Origin: Trinickia symbiotica
GTDB taxonomy: Bacteria; Pseudomonadota; Gammaproteobacteria; Burkholderiales; Burkholderiaceae
Length of the DNA stretch: 64,000 nt
Direction of reading: 5' to 3'
Assembly: GCF_002934455.1 (NCBI RefSeq)
Contig: NZ_PTIR01000006.1
Span: 227,745 to 291,744 of the forward strand
The notes below the pieces were generated by a model, which did not search any database, was not told the DNA's origin, and was given only the letters and a program-made list of their open reading frames with translations. Positions 35,449-45,864 of the stretch are shown piece by piece (within the stretch, counting starts at the first letter, position 1; every line of letters starts with the position of its first letter). Made by a program: the position numbers and the translations under genes.

Positions 35449-36011
35449 GCGGCGGCCTCCAGTGCACGCAGGGCGGCGACGACCCGCACCTGATAGGTGA
35501 CGAACGCGACCAGCTGTGAGAGCGCGACGATTTCGTGTGTCGCGAGTCCCGCCTCTTTCAGGCGTACCAGCGCGGGTTTGCCGGGTAGCGGCGCGAGCGT
35601 GGCCAGCGCGTGCGTGTGTGAAAGAATCGCTGTCGTGCGCGCGTTCTTCGTTGCGTCTGTGGCCGGCGTGGTGTGCGCAGTGGATACGTTGTCTGCCGCT
35701 ATAAACTGTTCCAGTAGTGCGAGCGTTTCGTCGCGGGCCGCGGTGCGTAGTGCAATCAGGCGTTCTCGATACGCACGCGTCACGTCGGGCGCCGCTGCAA
35801 GATGGGCCGCGTAGGTGGCCGCGGCGAGGCGCTCTTCGAGCGAAAGGCCCGTTGCGTTCGGATCGAACAGCGCATCGTGGCTCCCTTGCGTAAAGCGCTT
35901 CGCATCGGCGCGCGCTGCACGCAGGGCGGCGACGGTGCCGGCGGGAGCAAGACCTGCGAGCTTGCTGACGAAGTCGCCGTCGGCGAACGGCTCATTCACT
36001 GCTGTAGACAT
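35445..36011 (-). CDS. CMD-domain protein lacking active-site cysteines
   Basis: A 188-residue protein with the helical layout of carboxymuconolactone-decarboxylase/AhpD proteins, for example ERLAAATYAAHLAAAPDVTRAYRERLIAL and LKEAGLATHEIVALSQLVAFVTYQ-type helices. It contains no Cys at all, so the CxxC/H active site is absent; it is likely a structural or substrate-binding partner of the AhpD-like protein encoded immediately downstream with a 4-base overlap. The ATG at 36011 (MSTAVNEPF) was chosen because the sequence upstream overlaps the monooxygenase gene and is Arg-rich. The upstream gene ends 34 bases away. Confidence 0.8.
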   Translation of the reverse strand: MSTAVNEPFADGDFVSKLAGLAPAGTVAALRAARADAKRFTQGSHDALFDPNATGLSLEERLAAATYAAHLAAAPDVTRAYRERLIALRTAARDETLALLEQFIAADNVSTAHTTPATDATKNARTTAILSHTHALATLAPLPGKPALVRLKEAGLATHEIVALSQLVAFVTYQVRVVAALRALEAAA

Positions 36012-36045
36012 GCGTACTCCTGTCGTGTGCTGATTCGATGCGTCG

Positions 36046-37557
36046 TCACGGTTCGCTCGTGACAGCGGGATGCGACACCTCGGTAGCGGCATCCGCGTCA
36101 ACCCATTCATCTCCGAACAGCTCGGCCTTGTCGAATGCCTGCAAGGCTGCGTAGTGCAGCTCGCGGTCGGCATGGAACAGCATCGACGCAATGCCGCGCG
36201 CGAGCCGTTGCGCGCCGTCGCTGATGGCCGGAATATCGCCCGCCACCTTGCCATGCGAGAGGCTCGCCGCATGGTTGAAGCAATGGATACGGCTGAGCGA
36301 AGGACAGCTGCCCGGCGCGCGTTCCTGAAACGCGAAATTCAAGTCGAGATCGGGCGACGCCCCCAGTTCTTCGTTTGCCAGTTCGGGACCTGGATTAAAA
36401 CGGTCGCGCCAGCGCCGCACATGCGGCGCAATGGATGCGAATTCAGGCCGCGTGTCGATCTCAGTGTGAAAGCCGGTTGCGAAGATGAGGTAGTCGAGCA
36501 CGTAACGTCCCTTCGGCGTATCGAGCGCGATCTCGTCGCCCTGAATGGTCGCGCCGAGCAGCGGACTGCCGAGATGAAGATGCGCATGAGCGTGGCGCGT
36601 AACGCGCAGCACGCTGTCGCGTGGCGGGGGTGTTTGTGACTGTGCGGAATAGTGAAGGAAGCGCCATTTCCACTCGTACTGCAGATGCTGGAAACCGTGT
36701 ACGAGCCCTGGGCTGCCAATGCCCGTCAGCTTGTTGATGCGCGGCATTTCGCTTCGGCGAATGAACATGTCGACGCGCGCGGCACCTGCTTCGAGTGCAA
36801 CCGCCGCGTTGTCGAATGCGGACGCGCTGCCGCCGACCACGGCCACGCGCTTTGCGCGCAGTGCGTCGAAGTCGATCGCATCCGACGAGTGCGCGTAAAA
36901 GCGCGCGGGCAGCGTGGCGGCGACGGGCGGTACATACGGGCCGCCGAGCCCTTCACGTCCCGTGGCCAGAACGATGTGCCGTGCGAGCACCGTGCGCGCG
37001 CGCACCTCGCTCGGTGCCTGGGCGGCCGCCGATTGCAGATGCAGGGCCCACAATCCGTCCGCGCGCGGTTCCAGTCGGGCGACACGCGTATCGTTCACCA
37101 CCGGCAAAGCCAGCACGTCGCGATACCAGCGCAGATAGTCCATCCATTGCTCGCGCGCAATCTTGTTCAATGCATCCCATTGCTCGCGGCCGAACTGGGC
37201 TTCGTACCAGGCGCGGAACGTGAGAGCGGGAAACCGCAACGCCGGTCCGGTTAGCTGTTTAGGCGAACGCAGCGTTTGCATTCGCGCGTAGGTCACCCAC
37301 GGGCCTTCGCGTCCGGCACTGGCCTGATCGAAGAGCTTGATATGGTGGATGCCGAGCATGCGTAATTCGGCCGCCACAGCGAGCCCGGCCATGCCGCCGC
37401 CAACGATAGCAACGTCGAGCACGCGCTCGCCCTCGACGAAGCGGGGCGGAACCCACGCGGGCGAGGGCAATTCGAGCCATGCGAGGTCCTCTCGCAGGCG
37501 CGCTTCGAGCGCGGCGAGTCCGGTGCTCGTTGTTTGCGGCTTGGTTGTTGTGTTCAT
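36046..37557 (-). CDS. Flavin-dependent monooxygenase (FMO/BVMO-like)
   Basis: A 503-residue two-dinucleotide-domain flavoprotein. The FAD motif is VAIVGGGMAGLAVAAELR at about residue 48, the NADPH-binding motif is VAVVGGSASAFDNAAVALE near residue 240, and LIFATGFHTEID is the conserved ATG motif joining the domains. It should use NADPH and O2 to oxygenate a small molecule, perhaps at nitrogen, sulfur or a ketone. The BVMO fingerprint FxGxxxHxxxW is not seen. The gene overlaps the end of the LysR gene by 4 bases and is followed by the two AhpD/CMD-like genes, so the four form one operon. The ABC importers on either side suggest an imported substrate. Confidence 0.85.
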   Translation of the reverse strand: MNTTTKPQTTSTGLAALEARLREDLAWLELPSPAWVPPRFVEGERVLDVAIVGGGMAGLAVAAELRMLGIHHIKLFDQASAGREGPWVTYARMQTLRSPKQLTGPALRFPALTFRAWYEAQFGREQWDALNKIAREQWMDYLRWYRDVLALPVVNDTRVARLEPRADGLWALHLQSAAAQAPSEVRARTVLARHIVLATGREGLGGPYVPPVAATLPARFYAHSSDAIDFDALRAKRVAVVGGSASAFDNAAVALEAGAARVDMFIRRSEMPRINKLTGIGSPGLVHGFQHLQYEWKWRFLHYSAQSQTPPPRDSVLRVTRHAHAHLHLGSPLLGATIQGDEIALDTPKGRYVLDYLIFATGFHTEIDTRPEFASIAPHVRRWRDRFNPGPELANEELGASPDLDLNFAFQERAPGSCPSLSRIHCFNHAASLSHGKVAGDIPAISDGAQRLARGIASMLFHADRELHYAALQAFDKAELFGDEWVDADAATEVSHPAVTSEP

Positions 37558-38555
37558 GCTTCGGCTCCTGCCGGGTGGCGCGTCGAACGCCTGCCATTCC
37601 TTACGCGTGGTTGGACGGGTTCGGACAGTAACGTGTCGTGCCGTGCGGCATGATGGCGCGTAGCGCCCGGCAACAGCTCGTGCGAGACGGCATCGATGGC
37701 CTCGATCAACGCATCGACAGCTGGCGAGCGCGCCTTGTCCGCCGACGTGACCACGCCGTAGAAAAAAGGAATCTCCACATCGAGCCGCCGCGTCACGACA
37801 CCATCGACGGGCGTACCGAAGGCCGTGGCCGGATCGACAACGGCGACAGCGAGGTTCGCCTGTGCGGCCATGACCGCGTTGAGCGACGCATTGCTCTCGA
37901 ACACGATGGCTGACGCGAACCCTGCGGATTCGAGAGCCTGGCCGATGCGACGGCGCAAGCGATAGCGGTTCCCGACGGTCGCGATGCGGCGGTGAGCGAG
38001 ATTGCGCAGCTCGATCACGGGCGCATTGGCCAGGGGATCGTCGCGACTGACGACTGCCACGCACGGCGCTTCGATCACGTAGTGCAGGAGCAGTGCGCCG
38101 TGATCGAGCGGCAGCGTTGCAATACCCACATCCACGGCGCGCGACAGCAGTGCCTGCACGACTTGCTCCGCGGATGCGCCAAGCACGTTCGTCTCCCGCG
38201 GCGCCACGCCCGGTTCGAGCCTGCTCAATGCACGCGGTACGAGAGCCGCAGCAAGCGCGGGCGTCGCGGCGATGCGCAGCGGCGGTGCTTCGTCACGCCC
38301 GATGGCAAGCGCGCTGGCGCGTATTCGTTCGAGGCCGACCAGTGCACGCTCGACCTCGGCGTAAAGCAGAAAGGCGCGATCCGTCGGCGTGACGCGCGGC
38401 CCGTTCCGGTGGAACAGCGCGTAGCCGATTTCCTGTTCGAGATCCTGGATCGTTCGCGATACGCCGGGTTGCGAGCGCCGGAGCAGACGCGCGGCGCCAG
38501 TGATACTGCCCGCCGACATGACGGCCGAAAAAGCTTCGAGTTGATGCAACTCCAT
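37554..38555 (-). CDS. LysR-family transcriptional regulator
   Basis: A 333-residue LTTR. The N-terminal helix-turn-helix is LEAFSAVMSAGSITGAARLL with RSQPGVSRTIQDLE as recognition helix, and the effector domain follows from about residue 90. The last 25 residues (HHAARHDTLLSEPVQPRVRN and on) are basic and look like an extension. Unusually for an LTTR controlling a neighbour, it is the first gene of the operon and its stop overlaps the monooxygenase ATG, so it regulates its own transcript. A candidate operator lies just upstream. It may also control the divergent Liv-type operon. Confidence 0.9.
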   Translation of the reverse strand: MELHQLEAFSAVMSAGSITGAARLLRRSQPGVSRTIQDLEQEIGYALFHRNGPRVTPTDRAFLLYAEVERALVGLERIRASALAIGRDEAPPLRIAATPALAAALVPRALSRLEPGVAPRETNVLGASAEQVVQALLSRAVDVGIATLPLDHGALLLHYVIEAPCVAVVSRDDPLANAPVIELRNLAHRRIATVGNRYRLRRRIGQALESAGFASAIVFESNASLNAVMAAQANLAVAVVDPATAFGTPVDGVVTRRLDVEIPFFYGVVTSADKARSPAVDALIEAIDAVSHELLPGATRHHAARHDTLLSEPVQPRVRNGRRSTRHPAGAEA

Positions 38556-38582
38556 GCGCTGTTCTACTCCCGTGTTGCAGGC

Positions 38583-38617
38583 ATTGTAGGGGGCGTTGCA
38601 TGCGCAATTCTTATAAT
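38583..38617. promoter_or_regulatory. Divergent promoter region with LTTR-like operator
   Basis: On the reverse strand TACAAT (38583-38588) would place a start site about 20 bases before the lysR ATG; on the forward strand TATAAT is at 38612-38617. Between them TTGC-ATGC-GCAA (38596-38607) has the dyad and T-N(about 11)-A shape of LysR binding sites. The remaining 260 bases up to the forward operon at 38880 contain no gene. Confidence 0.45.
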
Positions 38618-38879
38618 AAATTCGGCTATGAAAAGAATGAAACGATGTAAAACGGCTGCGGCGCGCGCGTCGTGTCGTGCCGGATTGCCGCTTGATTGCG
38701 CTTCGCGTCGGCGCGCGAACCCTTATGCGGCAGGCGCCACGGCAAGTCGCAAAGCCTGCTTGCGATTCCGGAAAGGCCATTGCGCTTACACGGATAAGCA
38801 TTTCATCGAAAAGCGAATATCGATTGGCGCTTATCTTGTTTGGTTCATTTCCGGCCGGCATGGTTACATCGCACCCATC

Positions 38880-40094
38880 ATGAATGGAATGCGTGAGATC
38901 GACATGTCGAGAGAATCGAACAGGAAGGTGGGCCACACGTTGCGCCGCATGTTGGGCGCCTGGGCCTTGAGCATCGCGACCGTCGTGCCGCTGCTGCACA
39001 TGGGCGCGGCACACGCTGCCGGTGATCCGTACTGGGTCGGCGTGACCGGTCCGCTAAGCGGGCAAGATGCCCAGTACGGCGAACAATGGAAGCGCGGTTT
39101 CGACCTCGCGCTCGAACAGATCAACGGGAGCGGCGGCATCAACGGTCACCCGCTCGATTACGACTTCGAAGACAGCCGCAGCGACCCGCGCCAGGCCGTC
39201 GCAATTGCGCAGAAGTTCGTCGACGACAAGCGCATCCTGCTGGAACTGGGCGATCTGTCGAGCGGCGCTTCCATGGCTGCATCGCCCATCTATCAGCGCG
39301 CGGGGCTCGTGCAGTTCGGCTTCACGAATTCGCATCCCGACTTCACGAAGGGCGGCGACTATATGTGGAGCACGGCCATCAGCCAAGCTGAAGAGCAGCC
39401 TCTGCTCGCCGACTACGTCACCAAAGGACTCGGCTTCCGCAAGATTGCGGTGCTATATCTGAATACGGACTGGGGTCGCACGAGCAAGGACATCTTTACG
39501 AAAGCGGCATTGGCCAACGGCGCGCAGATCGTCGCGGCCGAGGGTTATCAGCCCAACGAAAAGGACTTTCGCGCGACGCTCACGCGTGTAAGGAGCGCGT
39601 CGCCCGATTCGCTCGTGCTCATCTCGTACTACTCCGACGGAGCTCAGATTGTCCGCCAGGCGCGCGCCTCGGGCGCGCGCGAGCCGATTGCCGCGGTGGG
39701 TTCCGTGTACTCCCCGAAGTTCATCGACCTGGGCGGTGAAGCGGTCAATGGGGTGTACACGGAATCGAACTTCTTCCCCGGCGATCCGCGCCCCGAAGTG
39801 CAGAGCTTCGTGCAACGCTATCGGGCCCGCTACCATGCGGACCCCGACACGTTCGCCGCTCGCGCCTACGACGCGATGACGCTTGCGGCCGAGGTGATCC
39901 GCCGGTATGGCGCAACGCGCAGTGCCGTGCACGACGGTTTCGCGAAGATCGATAACGTACCGAGCGTAATCTTCGGCAAGTTCCGTTTCGACCCGCAAAC
40001 GCGCCGCGTTGCCGGCGCGAAGAATCTCGACCTCGTCGTGAAGGACGGCAAGTTCGCGCTGTGGGATGGCACGAGCGCAGCGCGCGTTCAGTAA
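38880..40094 (+). CDS. Branched-chain-amino-acid-type ABC binding protein
   Basis: A 404-residue type I periplasmic binding protein (LivJ/Peripla_BP_6). A twin-basic signal peptide ends near MGAAHA, then come VGVTGPLSGQDAQYGEQWKRG, the hinge segment VAIAQKFVDDKRILLELGDLSSGA and VLISYYSDGAQIVRQARASGA. Liv-type binding proteins capture amino acids, amides, urea or aromatic acids. Three in-frame ATGs (38880, 38889, 38904) compete and none has a good ribosome-binding site; the first was used. It is followed 26 bases later by the fused permease gene. Confidence 0.88.
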   Translation: MNGMREIDMSRESNRKVGHTLRRMLGAWALSIATVVPLLHMGAAHAAGDPYWVGVTGPLSGQDAQYGEQWKRGFDLALEQINGSGGINGHPLDYDFEDSRSDPRQAVAIAQKFVDDKRILLELGDLSSGASMAASPIYQRAGLVQFGFTNSHPDFTKGGDYMWSTAISQAEEQPLLADYVTKGLGFRKIAVLYLNTDWGRTSKDIFTKAALANGAQIVAAEGYQPNEKDFRATLTRVRSASPDSLVLISYYSDGAQIVRQARASGAREPIAAVGSVYSPKFIDLGGEAVNGVYTESNFFPGDPRPEVQSFVQRYRARYHADPDTFAARAYDAMTLAAEVIRRYGATRSAVHDGFAKIDNVPSVIFGKFRFDPQTRRVAGAKNLDLVVKDGKFALWDGTSAARVQ

Positions 40095-40120
40095 CGGAAA
40101 GGATCAAATAGGGCACCGCA

Positions 40121-41944
40121 ATGGCATCGTGGTTCGATTACACGATCAACGGGCTGATCGTCGGCAACATCTATGCGCTGCTCGCCATCGGGCTCGCGCT
40201 CATTTTCGGCGTGTCGCACCTCATCAATTTCGCGCACGGCTCCGTGTACATGGTGGGCGGCTTCATTGGCTGGCTCTGCCTCTCGCGGTTGGGCCTGCCG
40301 CTGCCGTTCGCTTTGCTCGCGACGGTGAGCGGCTGCGCACTGCTCGGTATCGCGATCGAACGTATCGGCTTGCGGCCGCTGCAAGGCGCCGCGCGCATTA
40401 CGCCCCTGCTTGCGACGATCGGCATCAGCTTCGTGCTCGATCAACTGGCGCAGATCGTGTTCGGACCCGACCCGCGCCCCGTGCCCAGCTCCCTGCCGCA
40501 GTGGACCCTGATGGTCGGCGGTGCGTCGCTCAACTCGCTCGACGCGCTGATTGCGGCGATCGGCATAGGCGCGGCCGCCGTACTGTATGCGTTTCTGCGT
40601 TTCACGCGGCTGGGCTGGGCGGTGCGGGCGACCGCCCAGGACCGCGATGCCGCGCAGCAGATGGGCGTGAACGTGCATGCGGTGAACCGCGCGGTGTTCG
40701 CCATTGCATGCGGCCTCGGCGGGCTCAGTGGCTTGCTGGTCGGCATGTACTACAACAGCATCGACCCAGCGATGGGTTTTCAGGCGACGCTCAAAGGCGT
40801 GGTGGCGCTGCTGATCGGCGGCCTCGGCAATGTGCCCGGCGCGATTGTGGGCAGTCTGCTGCTCGGCCTCGTCGAAAGCTATGGCGTTGCACTGTTCGGC
40901 ACGAGCTATCGCGATCTGTTCGCCTTCGCGCTGTTGCTGCTCTTTCTCGTGCTGCGCCCGAATGGGCTCTTCAGTTCGAGCCGCCGTTTGCCGCCCGAGC
41001 CGTTGACCGGCACCTTCCTCTCGAACCGGCAAGCGGTGCGCCTCTCGCCGCGCGCAGTCGGCATCCTGCTCGCGATCGCGTTCGCGCTACCGATTGTCGC
41101 GCCATTCCCGTATCTGTTGCAGACACTGACGAACGGCTGGATTTTCGGTTTGCTCGCCTTGAGCCTGACGCTTGTGGCGGGCACCGTGGGGCAGATCTCG
41201 CTGGGTCATGCGGCGTTGCTGCTGATTGGCGCCTATGCGTCCGCCCTGCTGTCGGCAAAGATGGGCTTGACGCCTGGGATTACCATCCTGCTAGCCGGCG
41301 TGGTGACCGCCGCAATCGGCACGCTGCTGATCTATCCGTCGTTCCGTCTGCGTGGGCACTATGTGTCCATTGCGACGCTCGGGATCGGCGAGATCGTGGG
41401 GCTCGTCATCCTGAACTGGGACAGCCTGACGCGCGGACCTATCGGCGTGACCGGTATCGCGCCGTTGTCGTTGTTCGGCTGGCCGCTATCGGGCGCGCGC
41501 TCTGCATACTGGTTCACGCTTGCCATACTGGTTGCGCTCGCCTTGCTGCAGCTTCGGCTGCTGCGTTCGCATCTAGGGCGCACATGGCGCGCGATTCGCG
41601 AGGACGATGTCGCCGCACGCGCCTACGGCGTGCGGCCGAATCGCTACAAGGCGATCGCATTCGCGTGCGGCGGCCTCTCCGCCGGCATCGGTGGGGCCAT
41701 CGCGGCGCATCTGTACAGCTACATCAACTACCAGACCTTCGATTCGCAGGTGTCCATTCTGGGCCTCACGATGGTGATACTGGGCGGCCTCGGCAACGTG
41801 CCGGGCGCAATCGTGGGCTCCGTGGCTTTGGTCGGACTGCCGGAATTGTTCCGCTTTGCGGCCGACTACCGGATGCTCGTCTATGGGGTGGTGTTGCTGC
41901 TGCTCGTGCGCTTTCGCCCGCAGGGCCTGTTCGGCGCGGTTTGA
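40121..41944 (+). CDS. Fused LivH-LivM branched-chain-type ABC permease
   Basis: A 607-residue protein that joins the two permeases normally encoded separately. Residues 1 to about 290 are LivH-like ([59 protein letters not shown]), and about 310-607 are LivM-like ([64 protein letters not shown]). A charged linker around [12 protein letters not shown] connects them. The two halves even share the same [13 protein letters not shown] motif. Fusion fixes the stoichiometry of the heterodimeric pore. The gene starts 26 bases after the binding-protein gene. Confidence 0.92.
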   Translation: MASWFDYTINGLIVGNIYALLAIGLALIFGVSHLINFAHGSVYMVGGFIGWLCLSRLGLPLPFALLATVSGCALLGIAIERIGLRPLQGAARITPLLATIGISFVLDQLAQIVFGPDPRPVPSSLPQWTLMVGGASLNSLDALIAAIGIGAAAVLYAFLRFTRLGWAVRATAQDRDAAQQMGVNVHAVNRAVFAIACGLGGLSGLLVGMYYNSIDPAMGFQATLKGVVALLIGGLGNVPGAIVGSLLLGLVESYGVALFGTSYRDLFAFALLLLFLVLRPNGLFSSSRRLPPEPLTGTFLSNRQAVRLSPRAVGILLAIAFALPIVAPFPYLLQTLTNGWIFGLLALSLTLVAGTVGQISLGHAALLLIGAYASALLSAKMGLTPGITILLAGVVTAAIGTLLIYPSFRLRGHYVSIATLGIGEIVGLVILNWDSLTRGPIGVTGIAPLSLFGWPLSGARSAYWFTLAILVALALLQLRLLRSHLGRTWRAIREDDVAARAYGVRPNRYKAIAFACGGLSAGIGGAIAAHLYSYINYQTFDSQVSILGLTMVILGGLGNVPGAIVGSVALVGLPELFRFAADYRMLVYGVVLLLLVRFRPQGLFGAV

Positions 41945-41954
41945 GGAGAGAACG

Positions 41955-42820
<866 letters not shown>

Positions 42821-42824
<4 letters not shown>

Positions 42825-43618
42825 GCCCGGAGCAGCGAGCAACAGCAAGCCAAACATCGCCTTACGCGAAACGCGCAATGACGGACATTCAACTGAAACT
42901 GGACAACATCGACACCTTCTACGGACAAAGCCAGGTTCACTTCGGCGTGAGCGTCGCGGTGCCGCGCGGTGAAATCGTCTGCCTGCTGGGCGGTAATGCG
43001 AGCGGCAAATCGACGACGATGAAGGTGATCCTCGGTTTGCACAAGCCCCGCTCGGGCAATGTCGTGTTCGAGGGGCAGTCGCTAATGGGGCTATCTACGG
43101 CACAAATCATCCGACGTGGCATTGCGTCGGTGCCCGAGGCGCGCCGTCTGTTCAGCGACATGACAGTACGCGAAAACCTGCTCATGGGCGCGTTCTCACG
43201 CCCCGACGGCGACGGCATAAAAGCCGACTACGAGCGCATGCTCGAACTGTTTCCTCGTGTGAAAGAGCGGCTGGGGCAGCGTGCCGGTACGCTTTCGGGC
43301 GGCGAGCAGCAGATGGTGGCGATGGCGCGCGCGTTGATGAGCCGCCCGTCCATGGTCTGCATGGACGAACCGACGATGGGCCTCTCTCCGCTCTACGTCG
43401 ACAAGGTACTCGAGCTAATCCGCACCGTGAATGAACAGGGCGTGACGTTCTTCATGGTAGAGCAGAACGCGAGTCTTGCGCTCCAGATCGCCCACCGTGG
43501 CTACGTGCTGCAAACGGGGCGTGTGGTGCTGTCGGGCGATGCGCCGAGCCTGCTCGGCGACCGGCGGATTCGCGACGCATATCTGGGGGGTGTACTGGCC
43601 GCCGAAACGGCGTCCTGA
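42821..43618 (+). CDS. LivF-type ABC transporter ATPase
   Basis: A 265-residue ATPase with Walker A GGNASGKSTTMK (Ala-Ser in place of the usual Gly-Ala), signature LSGGEQQMVAMARAL and Walker B MVCMDEPTMGLSPLY. It completes a Liv-type importer of binding protein, fused permease, LivG and LivF. The ATG at 42821 overlaps the livG stop; an in-frame ATG at 42878 (MTDIQLKL) fits the family N-terminus better and may be the real start. The 300 bases after it up to 43918 contain no gene that I can support. Confidence 0.9.
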
Positions 43619-43918
43619 CTACGCGAGGCCGCGGCGTTCCGAACGACCATGAAGGCGTGGGCGCTCCAAAGGGCGAAGCGCAGCTCGAGAATGTGGTCGC
43701 GACGCAGCGTCGGCAAGGGCGCGCGAAGGGGTGCGAACAATGCGCTGAACGCAATTCGCGCACCGTCATTTGCTTCGCTCGAAACATCGGTTCGCCGACG
43801 TGCACGCGGCCGTTAGCATAGTCTGTCTGACTGCGTGATTTCGAGTGCATGACTTGCCGCCCCGATCGGGACGGCACACAGCGGCACGCCATACAACCGA
43901 CCAAACCGGGGAAATGCA

Positions 43919-44950
43919 ATGAAGCAATCGAGCCGCGTCGCCTTCGCGCGCGTTCGGGCGGCCGCCACCGCCTTTGTGGCCGTCGCCTTCACGATGCTTA
44001 CCGCGGCGTTCCTGCCGCGCACCGCTCACGCCACCGAGGCCGTACCCGCGGAACTGAAGCTCGACTACGCTTACTACTCGCCCGAAAGCCTCGTGATTCG
44101 CCACCATGGGTGGCTCGAGGAAGCGTTTGCGCCGGACCACACGAAGATCACGTGGGTGCTGAGTCTTGGCAGCAACCGGGCGCTCGAATACCTGAACAGC
44201 GGGGCGATCCAGATCGGCTCCAGCGCGGGACTTGCCGCGGTGCTGGCCAAGGCGAACGGCAATCCGATTCGCACCGTCTACATCTTCTCGCGTCCGGAGT
44301 GGACCGCTCTGGTCGTGCGCAAGGACTCGAACATCCAGTCGCTCGCACAGCTCAAGGGCAAGAAGATCGCCGCGACGAAGGGCACCGACCCGTATCTGTT
44401 CACCCTGCGCGCATTGCACACGGCAGGTTTGTCCGCGGACGACGTCGAGATCGTCAATCTCCAGCATCCCGACGGACGCACGGCGCTCCTCAACGGGCAG
44501 GTGGACGCGTGGGCCGGGCTCGACCCTCACATGGCTGCGGCGGAGGTGGACAACGGCGCGCGGCTTTTGTACCGCAACGTGGACTTCAACACGTGGGGCT
44601 TTCTGAACGCGCGCGAAGACTTCGTCCAGCAGTACCCCGGTGCGCTCGCGCGCGTGCTGAAGGTCTACGAAAAGGCCCGGCTGTGGATCGCCGCGCACCC
44701 GGACGAGACCGCGCAGATCATATCGAGCGAATCGAAGGTGTCGCTCGCCGTGGCGAAGCTGCAATTGAGCCGCAACGATTTCAGCCGGCCGCAGCCGGGG
44801 CCGAAGCAAATCGCCGCGCTCAAGGCCGCAGCGCCCATCCTCACACAGGAGCAACTGGTGAAGCCCGGCACGAAGGTGGAGCAGGTCATCGATGCGCTGA
44901 TCGACGTCCGGCCTGCCCGCGCAGTGATCGTGTCGACGGGCACGCCGTAA
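43919..44950 (+). CDS. SsuA/TauA-type (aliphatic sulfonate) ABC binding protein
   Basis: A 343-residue type II periplasmic binding protein of the SsuA/NMT1 group. The signal peptide ends near TAHATEA. Family features are KLDYAYYSPESLVIRHHGWLEE, GSNRALEYLNSGAIQIGSSAGL (the ligand loop), LKGKKIAATKGTDPYLF and VDAWAGLDPHMAAAE. These proteins bind alkanesulfonates, taurine, nitrate or thiamine precursors; SsuA is the closest in pattern. It has no sulfonate monooxygenase (SsuD-like) partner in the cluster; the flavin monooxygenase at 36-37.5 kb is of a different type. Confidence 0.85.
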   Translation: MKQSSRVAFARVRAAATAFVAVAFTMLTAAFLPRTAHATEAVPAELKLDYAYYSPESLVIRHHGWLEEAFAPDHTKITWVLSLGSNRALEYLNSGAIQIGSSAGLAAVLAKANGNPIRTVYIFSRPEWTALVVRKDSNIQSLAQLKGKKIAATKGTDPYLFTLRALHTAGLSADDVEIVNLQHPDGRTALLNGQVDAWAGLDPHMAAAEVDNGARLLYRNVDFNTWGFLNAREDFVQQYPGALARVLKVYEKARLWIAAHPDETAQIISSESKVSLAVAKLQLSRNDFSRPQPGPKQIAALKAAAPILTQEQLVKPGTKVEQVIDALIDVRPARAVIVSTGTP

Positions 44951-44961
44951 GGGAAGGCGCG

Positions 44962-45864
44962 ATGGCCATGGACGACTCGTTCGCGCTGCGCGACAGGACC
45001 GCGTCCGGCGCCAGGCCTGCGCGCGAGGCTCATGAGCGGGGTGGGACGCGCCATGACGCATCTGATTCCGGGCGCGCCGACGCGGCGGAAAGAAGCCTGC
45101 GGCACTGGCATTGGGCCGGGCTTGCGTTGCCGGTGGTATTTCTCTGCGCGATCGAACTGCTGGTTTGCATGCGGATGTTGCCTGCCAACCTGGTGCCTGC
45201 ACCCTCGACGATCGCAGGCACGTTGATGCACATGGGCGGCGCGCGGCTTCTGCGCCACGTCGCCGCGAGTACGCTGCGGGTGCTAGCGGGATTCGGCCTT
45301 GGCGCGGTGCTCGCTGTGTTGATCGGCGCCGGGATGGGACTGAGCCGCAGACTCGAAGCGCTCTTCGACCCTTCGTTTCAGGCGCTGCGCGCGATACCGT
45401 CGCTAGCGTGGGTGCCGGTGTTGCTGCTCTGGATGGGCATCGACGAAGCACCGAAGATTGCGCTCGTTGCGATAGGTGCGTTCTTTCCGGTCCACCTTGC
45501 CGTGGTCGCGGGCATTCGCAATGTGGAGCGTAAGCTGGTGGAACTCGGCTCGGTTTATCGCCTGAGCCCCGCGCGCATGCTGGCACGCATCCTGTTGCCG
45601 GCGGCGCTCCCGCAGCTCTTCACCGGGCTGCGCACGGGCCTGAGCCTTGCGTGGATGTTCGTGGTCGCGGCGGAGCTGATCGCCGCCACGCGCGGCCTCG
45701 GCTATCTGTTGAGCGACGGACGGGAAACCGGGCGGCCCGACATCGTGTTCGGCGCCATCATTCTCTTGGCGCTGATGGGCAAACTGACCGACGGCGCGAT
45801 AAAGGCGCTCGAAGCGCGCGTGCTGGTGTGGCGCGATACGGATACCGGCGAGAGGCGAGGATGA
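44962..45864 (+). CDS. SsuC-type ABC transporter permease
   Basis: A 300-residue permease with six helices. The cytoplasmic EAA loop is RKLVELGSVYRLSPARMLARILLPAALPQLFTGLRTG, with the usual G about 60 residues from the C-terminus. The first 48 residues are hydrophilic and unusually long. It is preceded by GGGAAGG and lies 11 bases after the binding-protein gene; its stop overlaps the ATPase ATG by 4 bases. The quoted loop covers about residues 190-225. Likely imports the SsuA-type ligand. Confidence 0.9.
   Translation: MAMDDSFALRDRTASGARPAREAHERGGTRHDASDSGRADAAERSLRHWHWAGLALPVVFLCAIELLVCMRMLPANLVPAPSTIAGTLMHMGGARLLRHVAASTLRVLAGFGLGAVLAVLIGAGMGLSRRLEALFDPSFQALRAIPSLAWVPVLLLWMGIDEAPKIALVAIGAFFPVHLAVVAGIRNVERKLVELGSVYRLSPARMLARILLPAALPQLFTGLRTGLSLAWMFVVAAELIAATRGLGYLLSDGRETGRPDIVFGAIILLALMGKLTDGAIKALEARVLVWRDTDTGERRG

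Noticed and set aside
37992..38879. Extension of the Liv-type binding protein 296 codons upstream of its signal peptide
   Set aside because: The extra sequence is antisense to lysR and Arg/Cys-rich; the signal peptide near 38930 fixes the real N-terminus.
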